Positions 1 to 10,655 of a DNA stretch of 64,000 nt are shown piece by piece. The DNA comes from Delphinus delphis (taxonomy: Eukaryota; Chordata; Mammalia; Artiodactyla; Delphinidae): the NCBI RefSeq assembly GCF_949987515.2, contig NC_082702.1:55273600-55337599 (forward strand), written 5' to 3'. The position numbers were made by a program, and so were the translations under genes. The first letter of the stretch is position 1. Every line of letters starts with the position of its first letter. Under the pieces are notes generated by a model that worked only from the letters and a program-made list of their open reading frames with translations, was not told the DNA's origin and did no database searches.

Positions 1-654
1 AAGTGTTACTTGATTGCTAGAAAAATAAGCAGGCGAACCCGGGTCGTTTCCGGTGAAGAGGCTCTAAAGCGGCACCTCTGGAGCCAGACGACCCAGGGCT
101 GAGCCGAGTGCCGTGTGGTGTGCGAGCCGCGCTGCCTGGAAGCCGTTCCCTGCGTTGCAGCTGACTCACGGTTGCTTCCCCTTTGAGGGGCAGCGCGGGA
201 GCCTGTGGCCCAGCTTCATGACTGCCCCGATGTCCTTTTGCAGTCACAGCGAATCGTGGATCAGTGTTAGTGTCCTCTGGCTGCTGTAATGAGTGAACCA
301 AACCTTAGAGACTTAAAACAGCATATAAATCAACATAAATCTATGGTCTTGCAGGCCCGCAGGTCAGAAGACCAAAATGGGTCTCACTGGACTACAGTCA
401 GGGTGTCGCAGGGCTGGTTCCCTCTGGAGGTTCCAGGAGAGAATCTGTTTCCTGGCCTCTTCCTGCTTCTAGAGGCGCCTGCATCCCTTGGCTCTTGGCC
501 CCTCCTCCAGCCTCAGAGTGCACCCCTCCAGCCTCTGCTTCTGCATCACACCTCCTCTTTCTCCGACTCTGACCCCCAACTCCCTTTTCTTTTTTTTTCC
601 TGTTGAATTTTTCTATTTCTGTTCAGTAACAATATCATAAAAATAATACCTTGA
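1..654. other. Intergenic sequence, no gene recognised
   Basis: Unremarkable non-coding DNA. Short open frames on both strands have no family resemblance. A pyrimidine-rich stretch lies at about 460-600. Confidence 0.6.
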
Positions 655-860
655 GATTTTTATATGATTTCTTTCTTCCGTGAACACATTTATCGTCACA
701 ACATCCCTGTGAGGTAGGGAGAAATCAGGTACTCTTTTTGCCAATTCCAGGAAGGGAAACTGAGTACACAGAGGTTAAATCACTTGCCTGGGACACAAAG
801 AACACCAGCAGAGTGAAGTCGGGGAAGTGGGAATGCCAGGGTGAATCACTGCTGAACTTA
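655..860 (+). repeat. MIR-type SINE fossil
   Basis: It shows the MIR order: ccctgtgaggtaggg, then ggaaactgagtacacagagg, then cacttgcctgggacac. Boundaries are approximate. Confidence 0.7.
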
Positions 861-1091
861 GGAACCAAAACATTTTCAGATGTGGGAACATTTGGCATAG
901 ATTCCAGAAAACTAGAAATGAACTACTTCCTAGTGTTAAAGATTAGGATATTCGTTATTCTTTTAAAAGTGATATTAGAGGATTACTTCCTGAGTTTTCC
1001 ATTCTTACACTGAGAAACAATAATAAGTACTAATAAGGAAAAGGAGCTATGACTTCACCATTAGCATAATCAAAATAAGATTCACCTATAA

Positions 1092-1304
1092 TTTTTTTTT
1101 TTTTTTTTTTTTGCGGTACGCGGGCCTCTCACTGTTGTGGCCTCTCCCGTTGCGGAGCACAGGCTCCGGACGCGCAGGCTCAGCGGCCATGGCTCACGGG
1201 CCCAGCCGTTCCGCGGCATGTGGGATCTTCCCGGACTGGGGCACGAACCCGCGTCCCCTGCATCGGCAGGTGGACTCCCAACCACTGCGCCACCAGTGAA
1301 GCCC
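1092..1304 (-). repeat. CHR-type SINE, short form
   Basis: Minus-strand copy with its A-tail seen as the T-run at 1092-1112 and its head ending accagtgaagccc. It is flanked by the direct repeat acctataa at 1084-1091 and 1305-1312. Confidence 0.93.
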
Positions 1305-1689
1305 ACCTATAAATAATTTGAAGTGACTGTTAAAAATAATAAGACAAGTCCTAGAAAACTGAAGTAGCATCAAGGAACCTAATCATACTATGAAGTAAAA
1401 AAAGCAAACAAAAACAGATAAAAGCTTATGGAAGATCTTCACTATCTGAAAAAAAAAAAGGGAAGAGAAGGATGGGTGATGGTGGGGGCAGAGTATCTCT
1501 GACAGACTAATTTGTCACATAGTGACACAAATTTTCTTTAATTGGAGACCAGACATGTTTTGCTCTGCCAGGGCTGCTGCTAAAAAGGCCTAAAAAGGTT
1601 GCAACGGAGAGACCTCGAATGCTGTCTCCCCTAGATGCCCGGTGAGGTTCCCAGTGTTCCCAGCCCCTGTCAGCCTGGTTGCCACGTTC

Positions 1690-1953
1690 TGTTAAAAGTT
1701 TGAATCCCCTTGGAAATTCCCATGATTGTTTGGACCAGACTCCATGGTAGACGTACCTTGTGCATTTGGCATCATTCCTGGTGGTGGCCCTGCCATGCTT
1801 GGCTGTCCTGAAGCTCCTCTTTGGGCAAATCCAAGCTTGAGCCAGTGCAGCCCAGTCAGTCTGGCTGGGATCCTCCTGGTGCTGGAGTGACTGCATCCGT
1901 TGTTGCTGATGCCAGGGCCACTGCTGCCAAGGCTGTCCTCCTGGAATCCACAT
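1690..1953 (-). pseudogene. PNISR: Processed pseudogene fragment of PNISR (antisense)
   Basis: Read on the minus strand from an ATG at 1953-1951, the frame encodes GGQPWQQWP, MQS-QHQ-DPSQ, then DWAALAQAWI. This is the intronless N-terminus of the arginine/serine-rich splicing-speckle protein PNISR (SFRS18). After AQAWI one extra T (about 1826-1831) shifts the frame. The homology then continues at DNA level through the GMMPN, STMESGPNNHGNFQGDSNF region to another one-base insertion near 1693-1697. Beyond about 1690 similarity is lost. No poly-A tract or target-site duplication is obvious, so it is an old, truncated copy. The identification rests on remembered PNISR protein sequence. Confidence 0.78.
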
Positions 1954-2084
1954 CCTGACTTTTAAAGTATATCTGACTTTCTCAGAGGTTCACCTTCTGT
2001 TTAAAATTTAGGTGGATTCACAACTACAGCTTGGAAGCATAGCAGCAAGATTACTTACACCCCACTCTGGTTCCGGAACACCGT

Positions 2085-2725
2085 GTCGCCACTGTTCCTA
2101 TACTACCCTGCCTCCCTCTTGGAAGGACGCTTGTGATCACACTGGACCCACAGGATAATTCAGGATAATGTCCTCATTTCCAGATCCTTAATCACATTAA
2201 CAAAGTCCCTCTTACAATGTGTAGTGGGTTGACTAGCATTCCCCCAAATTTCATCTTCACCCAGCCCGCAGAATGTGATCTGATTTGGAAATAGGGTCTT
2301 TGCACGTGTAATCAAGTTGGGCTCCCACTGGAATAGGGTGGGTCCTCATCCAGGCACTGGTGTCTTCGCAAAAAGAGGGAAGTTTGGACACAGACGCACA
2401 GGGAAGATGGCCGTGTGACCATGGAGTCAGAGATTGGAGGGATGCAGAGCCTGGGAACCCCAACTTGCGACCAGCGGAAGCTGCCGGAGGCGTGGAACCC
2501 ATCCTCTCCCAGAGCCTTGGAGGCAGCAAGGCCCTGCTGACACCTGGATTTTGGACTTCTGGCCTCCGGAACCGTGAGAGCATAAGTTTCTGTTGTTTTA
2601 AGCCTTCCCATTTTTGGTCCTTTGTAGTAGCCCTAGGAGGCTAACGCGTCATATAAATCACATTGACGGGCTTCAGGAATCAGGATGTGCACATCTTGGG
2701 GGGCCGTTATTCAGCCTGTCACAGA
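2085..2725 (-). repeat. Old LTR-type (MaLR-like) fossil interrupted by another LTR
   Basis: The left part (about 2085-2220) contains gatccttaatcacattaac and the right part (about 2647-2725) contains cttggggggccgttattcag. Both belong to the 5'-end region of MLT1-like LTRs read in antisense. The LTR at 2221-2646 separates them. Confidence 0.5.
2221..2646 (+). repeat. MLT1-like (MaLR) solitary LTR
   Basis: It runs from gtgggttgactagcattccc, through tttggaaatagggtctttgc and gaagatggccgtgtgacc, to a 3' end with gtttctgttgttttaagcc and agtagccctaggaggctaac. This is the standard order of this LTR family. Confidence 0.7.
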
Positions 2726-2863
2726 GCCTTGGAGGAGCGGAGAAGCTTCCATGCTGGGGAGGAGCTGAGTTGCTGGAGACTGCAGTTAACCCAGGTATGA
2801 AGTCTAGGTTTGCTACCATGGGCTTTAGCGCAAGTGACGCCATTTCGCGCCTGCGGTTTTCTT

Positions 2864-3072
2864 TATTTTTTTATTTTATTTTTTTGCGGTACGCGGGCCT
2901 CACCTCTGTGGCCTCTCCCGTTGCGGAGCACAGGCTCCGGACGCACAGACTCAGCGGCCATGGCTCATGGGCCCAGCCGCTCCGCAGCGTGTGGGATCCT
3001 CCTGGACCGGGGCACGAACCCGCGTCCCCTGCATCGGCAGGTGAACTCTCAACCACTGCGCCACCAGGGAAG
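2864..3072 (-). repeat. CHR-type SINE, short form
   Basis: T-rich tail at the left and ccaccagggaagccc at the right. Imperfect flanking repeat cctgcggttttctt (from 2850) and cctgtggttttctt (from 3073). Confidence 0.9.
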
Positions 3073-3239
3073 CCCTGTGGTTTTCTTTTTAACAGACTTG
3101 AACATGCAGATTTGGGGGGCGGGGTACACAGTTCAGCCTATAAGAGAAATACAAAATATTCCCCGGGATTCTTCCCTGGGAAAGCTGGCTGTTTGGAGGG
3201 GGAATGTATGGCTTTCAGAACATTCTGTCCTTGACCAGG

Positions 3240-3740
3240 TTACATGGCGTGGTCTGTTTTGGTCAGCCTTTGCCATGTAACAAAGCATCCCGAATCATAG
3301 GGGCTTCACACAATGCAGTGTATTATCCCCAGGTTCTGTGGGGTGGTCCTGTGGTGTCACTGCAGGGGACTGACAGCTTGGCCAGGGCTGAGGGTCCAAG
3401 GCCGCTCGCTCATGTGCCTGGCGGTTGGGGCTGGCTCTCAGCTCAGGTACTGCGGTCCCCAGCCCCCCGTACTCCCCGTCGTCTCATCCTCCAGTGGGTT
3501 AGACTGGGCTTCTTTATAGCACAGTTGTCTCTGGGTCTGAGGGAGTGGCAGCAGAAGCTGCAGACCCTGTGGGTCCCAAGCTTGGAGCAGGTGCCCCATC
3601 ACTTCCACCGTAATCTGTTGTTCAAAGTAAACCACACAGCCAAGCCAGGTATGAGGGCCGAAGAATAGACTCCACCTGGCAAGGAGCTGAGGGGCAGAGC
3701 CACAGCCGGGCGAGGACACGGGGAGGCGGGGGCCACTGGG
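3240..3740 (-). repeat. Ancient LTR-like interspersed repeat
   Basis: It contains gccatgtaacaaagcatccc, gttagactgggcttctttat, agcagaagctgcagaccctg and aatagactccacctggcaag in order. This is a signature seen in a widespread old mammalian repeat. The exact family is not assigned. Confidence 0.5.
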
Positions 3741-4239
3741 AGCCGTCATGCTAACGATTGGCCGCGTGGTCATGACTCTCCTGAGGAGACGATTCCAGGT
3801 TTGGCTTGGGTCGACAGCAAGCCCCAGTGAGCAACAGACCCAGGTCATTCAGCTGACGATTGGGAACACATGTGCGCAGGGAGAGGCCCTTCTCACAATT
3901 GTTCCCGGGTCGGAGACCCGCTAGGGCTTGCACATCTGCACGAATCCACTGACTCACCCCGCCACAGCCTGCCAGGGACTCCAGAAGTCTGTCTTCCATT
4001 AGGGCCAGTATTTAATAGGAACACAGAGGCCGCCCCATCATTTGGAAATAAGAATCTCAATTTATCTTGGTTTAGACAAGAAGGAAGACAGAGCCCTGTC
4101 ACGTTCTATTCAGTAGATCACGGGGTATTAATGACTTCGGTTGTTGCCATTGTCGAGTGCTTTCTTGGGAGTCAGAGATGATTCTGTTACAGTCAGCAAA
4201 CATTTGATGACCGCCTTCTGTGTGCCTGGCCCTGTGCGG

Positions 4240-4564
4240 TAAAAGCAAGGAGCGGATTGACCCTTCCCGTCCCTGTTACCTATCGCTGCTGTACAAGAAA
4301 CCACCGCCAAACTTACCACCTGAGGACAGCACCAGTCATTGGTTTTGCTCGTGCATCAGCTGCGTCTGGAGGACCCGCACTTGCAACTGCACGTTGGTGC
4401 TGGCTGCCGGCTCTCCTCCCCGGGGCAGCTTGGGCTTCCTCACGGCATGGCGGTGGGCTTCCAAGTACAAGCGCCCCATGAGGAAGAAGTGGAAGCTACC
4501 AGGTTCTTAAGGCCTAGTATAGCGTTACTTCTGCCGTATTCTTGGTCACACAGTTCAGAGTCAA
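4240..4564 (-). repeat. Ancient LTR-like repeat, probably the same family as 3240-3740
   Basis: It begins with gttacctatcgctgctgtac and aaaccaccgccaaacttacc, and ends near the acttctgccgtattcttgg block. Confidence 0.45.
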
Positions 4565-4915
4565 GGTAATAGTGTCCTTGCAAAACTCATGTCCGCTGGA
4601 ACCTCAGAATGGGGCCTCGTTCGGAAAAAGGGCCTTTGCAGGTGTAATACCACGAGGTCATACTGAGCTAGTGTGGCCCTAATGCACTGTGACTAGTGTC
4701 CTTATATGGAGAGGAGGGGACACGGCAGATCAGAAGCTGCAAGAGGAGAGCAAGGATCATCCCCTCCAAGGTTCCAGAGGGAGCCTGGCCCTGCCGACGC
4801 CTCGATTTCAGACTCTGGCCTCGGATAGTGTGAGAGAACAAACTCCTGTTGTTTTGAGGCACCCAGTTTGTGGTCATTTGTTCTGGCACACCTGTGACAC
4901 GGATACGCTCATTTA
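4565..4915 (+). repeat. MLT1-like (MaLR) LTR fragment
   Basis: It contains gtgtccttatatggagagga, ctggccctgccgacgcctcg and ctcctgttgttttgaggcac, then the acccagtttgtggtcatttg 3' end. Confidence 0.65.
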
Positions 4916-5041
4916 CCCTGCTTTTCAAACTCTGACCGCACACTCCATTTATTTGATAGTTTTCTGGGGTGGGGGAGATTAGGGAGGGTGTCCCATAGGC
5001 AATAGTGCTTGGGAGGGACGGTATTTATAGAAACAGGAGTG

Positions 5042-5589
5042 ACAGGACTTCCGTGGTTAAGAATCCAATGCAGGGCTTCCCTGGTGGTACAGTGGCTGAG
5101 AGTCCGCCTGCCGATGCAGGGGATGCGGGTTCATGCCCCGGTCCGGGAGGATCCCACATGCTGCGGAGCGGCTGGGCCCGTGAGCCATGGCCCCTGGGGC
5201 TGCGCGTCCGGAGCCTGTGCTCCGCAACGGGAGAGGCCACAACAGTGAGAGGCCCGCATACCGCAAAAAAAAAAAAAAAATCCAATGCAGGGGACACGGG
5301 TTCAAGCCCTGGCCCGGGAAGATCCCACATGCTGCAGAGCAACTAAGCTCATGTGCCACAACTACTGAGCCTGTGCCCTAGAGCCCGTGAGCCAGAACTA
5401 TTGAGCCCGCGTGCCACAACTACTGAGCCTGCGCCTCTAGAGCCTGTGCTCCACAGCAAGAGAGGCCACCACTATGAGAAGCCTGCACGCCGCAACGAAG
5501 AGTAGCCCCCGCTCGCCACAAGTAGAGGAAGCCTGCGTGCAGCAACGAAGACCCAACACAGCCATGAATAAATAAATATATTTAAAAAA
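5042..5589 (+). repeat. CHR-type SINE, long form, split by a younger SINE
   Basis: The head fragment at 5042-5073 resumes after the inner insertion and runs to the tail at about 5589 (…gcaacgaagacccaacacag…aataaataaatata). A perfect 13-bp target-site duplication, agaaacaggagtg, flanks it at 5029-5041 and 5590-5602. Confidence 0.93.
5074..5278 (+). repeat. CHR-type SINE, short form, nested in the SINE at 5042-5589
   Basis: A complete short-form element from ggcttccctggtggtacag to the poly-A at about 5264-5280. It is flanked by aatccaatgcag at 5062-5073 and 5279-5290, which is part of the host SINE head. Confidence 0.94.
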
Positions 5590-5649
5590 AGAAACAGGAG
5601 TGTTGACGACTCAGAGGACAGGGGTGAGAGGGATGATACTGAGAACTCT

Positions 5650-5800
5650 TGACAATTAACTCGTTACTACAGCAGCTCTGTAAAGTGAGTCTGTTACTAT
5701 TCCCATCTCACAGATGGAGAGATCAAGGGACGGGGAGGTCAAAGCACTTGCCCAGGGTCTCAAGCCAAGAAGGATAGAGCTTGGATTCAAGGTCCAGCAG
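5650..5800 (+). repeat. MIR-type SINE fossil
   Basis: It contains cccatctcacagatggagag, cacttgcccagggtctcaag and agcttggattcaaggtcc. Confidence 0.7.
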
Positions 5801-6427
5801 GAGATCTAGAGGCCCAGGGCCCCTCCCTAGCAGGAGGGTGCAGTGCTGTGATTCCCTTCCTGGGGGCTGGAGGGGAGACCAGTTTTCATTCTGTTCATCT
5901 GTCACTCCCCCGGCTGGTGTGCAGGGGTCCAGCTCACATAAGGACCCAGCACACACACTGGGGGGTGCCGTTCGTGAGAGAACAGGCAGCATGGGGATGC
6001 TTGGCTTCCCCCCAGGCTGGCAGAAAGGTTTAGGATCTTCCAGAAATGCCACACCCTGGGTGTGAAACCCAGGGCCCAGCCTCCTCTGGAACAGCCTGAT
6101 CGTCATCCGGGGAGAAAGCAATCACCGTTGTAGCGTTTGCCAAAAGAGCTGCGTTTCCTGAGGCGTTCCCAGCCACAGTCATTGGTGTTCTCTGGCTCTT
6201 CTCCTTGGATATTGGAGAGAAGGGGCGGGGGGGGGGCAGAAACCCTGGTGATGGCGGGAACCCAGGCATGTTTCAGGTTAATGATTTCAAAGCAGTGTGA
6301 GCAGAGTCTCATGAAATTGTGAAATGTAGTCTTCCCGTTTTCATGAAGATATAATCATACTTCCATTTTGTTGTTTGCCTCCAAGAATGAAGAGGTTCCA
6401 GATGGATGATTCAAAAGAGAGAAAACA

Positions 6428-6574
6428 GGGACTTCCCTGGAGATCCAGTGGTTAAGATTCTGCACTTCCACTGCAGGGGCCTCAGGTTCAATCCCTGGTC
6501 TGGCAACTAAGATCCTGCATGCCGCGCAGTGCGGCCCAAAAAAGCCCCAAAAAACCCAACCAAACAAAAAAACA
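6428..6574 (+). repeat. CHR-type SINE, tRNA-head-only form
   Basis: gggacttccctggagatcca ... ttcaatccctggtctggcaa ... gccgcgcagtgcggcccaaa, then an A/C-rich tail. Imperfect flanks aaaagagagaaaaca (6413-6427) and aaaagagaagaca (6575-6587). Confidence 0.85.
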
Positions 6575-7521
6575 AAAGAGAAGACAAGGAAACAATAACA
6601 GCAGAAAATAGCCTCCCTTGTTCTGACGTTAGATTTATTATCACTTTTAAACTAAAGACGTTATCAGGATTGGCTACTAGGGAGGAACAAAAACCCCACC
6701 CCTCCTCCCCACCTAAATAAGGATAGAAGCTTATTTCTCTTTTATATAAAAGAAGTCCGATGTAGGTAGTAGAACTGATATAGAGACCTGTATGAGTCAT
6801 GGACCCGAGTGCCACCATTTATGGCTTCTGTTCCCAAGGTACCTCATGGTCCAAAGTGGCTGCTGCACTCCAGCCATCATGCCCATATTCTAGGCAGGAA
6901 GGAAGAAGGAGAACCGCGAAGGGCAAACCTCCCCCTCCCTTTAGGGAGACTTCCTTGAAGCCACACAAAACTATTCCACTCACTCCTCCTTGACTTAGAT
7001 GAAGTTCTACAGAAAGGAGAAGGTGCAAGCCTGGCTGAGAAGTATCATTTTTTAGCTGAGTGACAGTGCACTCGGTTAGAAATCAAGAATCTTCTTATTT
7101 TTAAGGAAGAAAAGAGATGAGCTGTCTGGAGGCAACTTGAGCATTCTGTGTCGCTGCTGGGGAATTTTGTGGTGAAAGGGATCTAGCACTGAGATGGAGC
7201 ATTGGGAAGCTGGCATTATCGTCCCAGGGTGGCCACAAACTGTGTCACCCTGGGTGTTGATGATTTGGCAACCTTATCACTTTTCATAAGCTTTTCCTCG
7301 CTTGAGGAGGAAGGATTCATGAGTGTTCCAGGATAATTGTTTGTACTTCAAAACCATTAAAGCGTGTCCATCCCAAATCCTGTGAAGAAAAGCTCCCTGA
7401 ATGTTCCAGTACTTTCTAACCAAAGAATTTAATAGGTTACTCCCTTATGACCACCTTGCTTCAACAGGTATCCCTTGCTAGCTGGAAGCTCACAGTTGGA
7501 ACTCGGGACCTGAATAGATTC

Positions 7522-7560
7522 AGAAAGAGAGGGAGGGAGGGAAAGAAAGACAGAGAGGGA
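7522..7560 (+). repeat. GA-rich low-complexity tract
   Basis: A run of agaaagagagggagggaggg type, purine only over most of its length. Confidence 0.8.
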
Positions 7561-7614
7561 GCCCCCCATTGGACCTATTAGTGATCAATTACCACATCAC
7601 AGATTTGTTAAAAG

Positions 7615-7800
7615 CCCAGGTTTTGGGGTCCACTGGGTTCACAGCCTCTGTATCTCTTGTTGTGAGATCCTGGGCCACCTATTTATGCGTGTGAACCTCA
7701 GTTTTCTTTTCAGTTTAATGGGGTTGCTACAGATCCCACCTCACAGTACCGGCATGAGGATGGGAGACAGGATTCATGTAAAGCACTCAGTAGATGATGA
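7615..7800 (-). repeat. MIR-type SINE fossil
   Basis: Antisense MIR order: gtgagatcctgggccaccta, tgaacctcagttttcttttc, then gtaaagcactcagtag. Confidence 0.65.
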
Positions 7801-8276
7801 GCTGGGGTTCCTAGTTCCCTCTTGTGGGCTCGGGGTTCACCCAGCACCCAGGTGCCCAGAGAGAAAGGGAGCTGTTTGGGGGGCTGTGGCTGACTGTCCT
7901 CTTTGGTGCCAGGAGCTCCCCCCAAGACATCCATTCCAGCTCCCCTGGCCCCGGGCCATCCTCCCCATGGCTGCCTCATGATCTTCCCCAGATGCAAGTC
8001 TGCCTTTTGGGGGCTCCTAATTCTCTCCCCCCAGGTTCACATCTACATTGCTTAGCAGGCTCGCTCAGGCTCCCACCCCCAGCCTCGCCTCCCCACTATG
8101 TCCCTGTGTTCCCTGTTCATCCTTCTAGACCCATCTCTCTGGGCCAGCTCTCTGCCGAGCCCCCCTGCCTTGGATCCTTCCCCACTCGGATCAACAGCTC
8201 TGGCTGCCCCGGCCACTGGGTGAACACGTGTGCCGGGTCCTGTCCCCCGGCCACAGGCTTGTGGTGATGGCTGGGT
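7800..8276. other. Intergenic, probably L2-derived in part
   Basis: C-rich sequence with a loose resemblance to decayed L2. No supportable gene. Confidence 0.35.
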
Positions 8277-9015
8277 GTATTAGTTTGGGTTCCCCCAAAA
8301 CAGCCTTAGAGACAGGATGTGAGTGCAAGTAGTTTATTGGGGAGATGATCCCAGGAAATACCGGGAGGAGGGGGAAAAGGGAAAGAGCGAATGGAGAGTG
8401 GGCATCATGTCAGCTATCACTGGGGCACCTGGAGCATAGTCCCCTGGGTTCTCTGGGAGCAAGTGTCATCCCCTGAGCGGTGAGGGAGCTGGGGTACCTA
8501 TACTCCAGGTCTTATTCAATTATTGGTTGAGGGCTTCCCTGGTGGCACAGTGGTTGAGAGTCTGCCTGCTAATGCAGGGGACACGGGTTCGAGCCCTGGT
8601 CTGGGAGGATCCCACATGCCGCGGAGCAACAAGGCCCGTGAGCCACAACTAGTGAGCCTGTGCATCTGGAGCCTGTGCTCTGCAACAAGAGAGGCCGCGA
8701 TAGTGAGATGCCTGCGCACCGGAGTGAAGAGTGGCCCCTGCTTGCCACAACTAGAGAAAGCCCTCGTACAGAAACGAAGACTCAACCCAGCAAAAATTAA
8801 TTAATAAACTCCTACCCCCAACATCTAAAAAAAAAATTATTGGTTGATGCTGTTCCAATGGGTGTGATTCCATGCCAGTTTTGGCCTGCCAAGGGCATCG
8901 TGCCCAGAGGCAAAGGAATGTCTGTGCCGGCAGCTGGAAGTCAGGCAGGCAGGCACTGCAGCCATCAGGGTTTAAGGACCAGGATGGGGCATGACAGCAT
9001 CTCCTAAAGTGGCCA
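8277..9015 (-). repeat. Old LTR-like repeat, interrupted by a SINE at 8531-8834
   Basis: It starts gtattagtttgggttccccc, with tgagtgcaagtagtttattg and gatgatcccaggaaatacc, and resumes after the SINE. The same opening is found at 10038, so the two copies belong to one family. The family name is uncertain. Confidence 0.5.
8531..8834 (+). repeat. CHR-type SINE, long form
   Basis: From gggcttccctggtggcacag to the A-tail near 8834. Flanked by the perfect duplication aattattggttga at 8518-8530 and 8835-8847. Confidence 0.94.
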
Positions 9016-9189
9016 TGTGGCCTGAGCAGGGCCAATCGTGTCTTTCCCTGGGATTTTACTTCTCAATTTGTAGCCAGGTGGAAGGTGTGGCCTGTTGAAT
9101 CATAGCTGCCAGTGGCCACCTTCTGTGCCTCGTGGGGTGAACAGAGGAGCCAGGCAGAGCCCAGAGAGACGGGGGGAGGTCAGGGGAGG

Positions 9190-9580
9190 GGAGGGGGATG
9201 TGACCATCTTCTCTGAGGCCCTGGTCCCAGGTGTACCTGAAACTGTCTCTCCTCTGGGCCTCCCACTCATAGTAGCCGATACATCACCTCTTTTTCTTCC
9301 TCAGTCTGTCCTAGTTACGTTTCCATAACCTGCATCTGGCCCCCCATCACGTCTATCCGTGCCGCCTCTGTTCACCCCTCGGTCCAGACACCCGCCCCCT
9401 CTGGGCTCCTTGGAAGCCTGTAGATCCCTGTCACTGCCCTCAGCACAGAGGATGCATTGACTGTCCACCCGGGGTCCCCCCGTCACAAGGCTTGTCTCAT
9501 GTCTGCCTTATTCATCTCTTTATTCCCAGAATGCCTGGTCCAAAGGAAGTCCTCAGTAAATGTCATCAAATAGAATAAAA
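9190..9580 (-). repeat. L2-like LINE fossil
   Basis: It ends in the L2/MIR-type 3' signature: cagaatgcctggtccaaagg, then cctcagtaaatgtcatcaaa. Similar end pieces recur near 9920-9975. Confidence 0.4.
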
Positions 9581-9589
9581 AGTGAACTC

Positions 9590-10037
9590 CAGCATTCATT
9601 TATTTTAAAAATATATTTACATTTTCTGCCTATATTACTTCTTGTGGGGTAACTTGAGGTGGATAAACTTGCTTTCCACTGTTGGCTGAAGAATTCCTTT
9701 AATTTGCTCTAAACTACCTCTCTCGAACTTTAAGGGGGTGTTCATCATATTCTGGGATTTGGTGTTCACTTTTCCTATGTGAGTCATAGTTTTTATATAG
9801 TTAAATAATACCACAGCTCAGCCTTTGGCGTCCCAATTTCTTCTTGTAAAAAGCCTTCCTCTTTATATGGCTAGACTTTTTCAGTTCTTTCCTATTTCTC
9901 TCCTATATGTGCCCGCACTTTGTCTGACATATAGTAGGTGCTCAACTAATATTCAGTGCATAGAAGAATGAAGGCACAGATATCCTCAGAGAAGAGAGAG
10001 ACTCCTGGATTTCCTTCCCTAGACTTCAGGGTCCTCG
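9590..10037. other. AT-rich intergenic sequence
   Basis: No gene or clear repeat apart from an L2/MIR-like tail at about 9920-9975 (catatagtaggtgctcaact). Confidence 0.5.
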
Positions 10038-10655
10038 TCTTAGTTTGGGTTCCCAGAAGCAGACCCTGAACTGAGGATTTGAGGGCAGGCAGCTTATTTG
10101 AGAGATGCAAGGAATACAGGAAAGAGATACAGGGAAGGGAAGGGACGTGGTAAAGTGTACAGCATTAAGCCGACAACTGTGTGATCAGCTGGAGAATCCT
10201 TCTGGGAAACATCCACCTCGGAATCATCTCAGCCGAGAGCGCAGGATCTGGGGTATTTACACCCCCAGCCCTGGTAGCCTCTGTCAGCCGATGCCTCAGG
10301 GGCATTAAGTAAGTCCCAGGCATTTGGGGGCTTTGGTCTCATTTGATTGGCCGTGGATTGACATTTGCTCCCAACAGGGCCCGTTAGATTCTCTCTCTAC
10401 GAAGTTAGAACTGGGAGATGATTGGGCATAACCTGAGCTGGAACCTGGAACAAGGGAGATGATAACTCCCATGCTGGTGGGATGGTCATGTCCGCAGGGG
10501 ATGGGCAAGGCCTGGCTGCAGAGGGAGAAGGGAGGGACCCCTTTCAGAGTGTGAGACATAGACAGTACTGCCAGCGTGCTTGACACCCTTCCAGGACTCA
10601 TGCTAGTTCTTTGAGGGTCTTGGCAGTGCTTGAATTCCCCAATAACCCAGTATCC
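10038..10655 (-). repeat. Old LTR-like repeat, same family as 8277-9015
   Basis: It opens cgtcttagtttgggttccca, with gaccctgaactgaggatttg and ggcagcttatttgagagatg. This parallels the copy at 8277. Confidence 0.5.

Noticed and set aside
1082..1306. Poly-lysine-ending or arginine-rich small ORFs here and in every CHR-type SINE
   Set aside because: These are translations of the SINE body and A-tail, repeated at each copy in the window.
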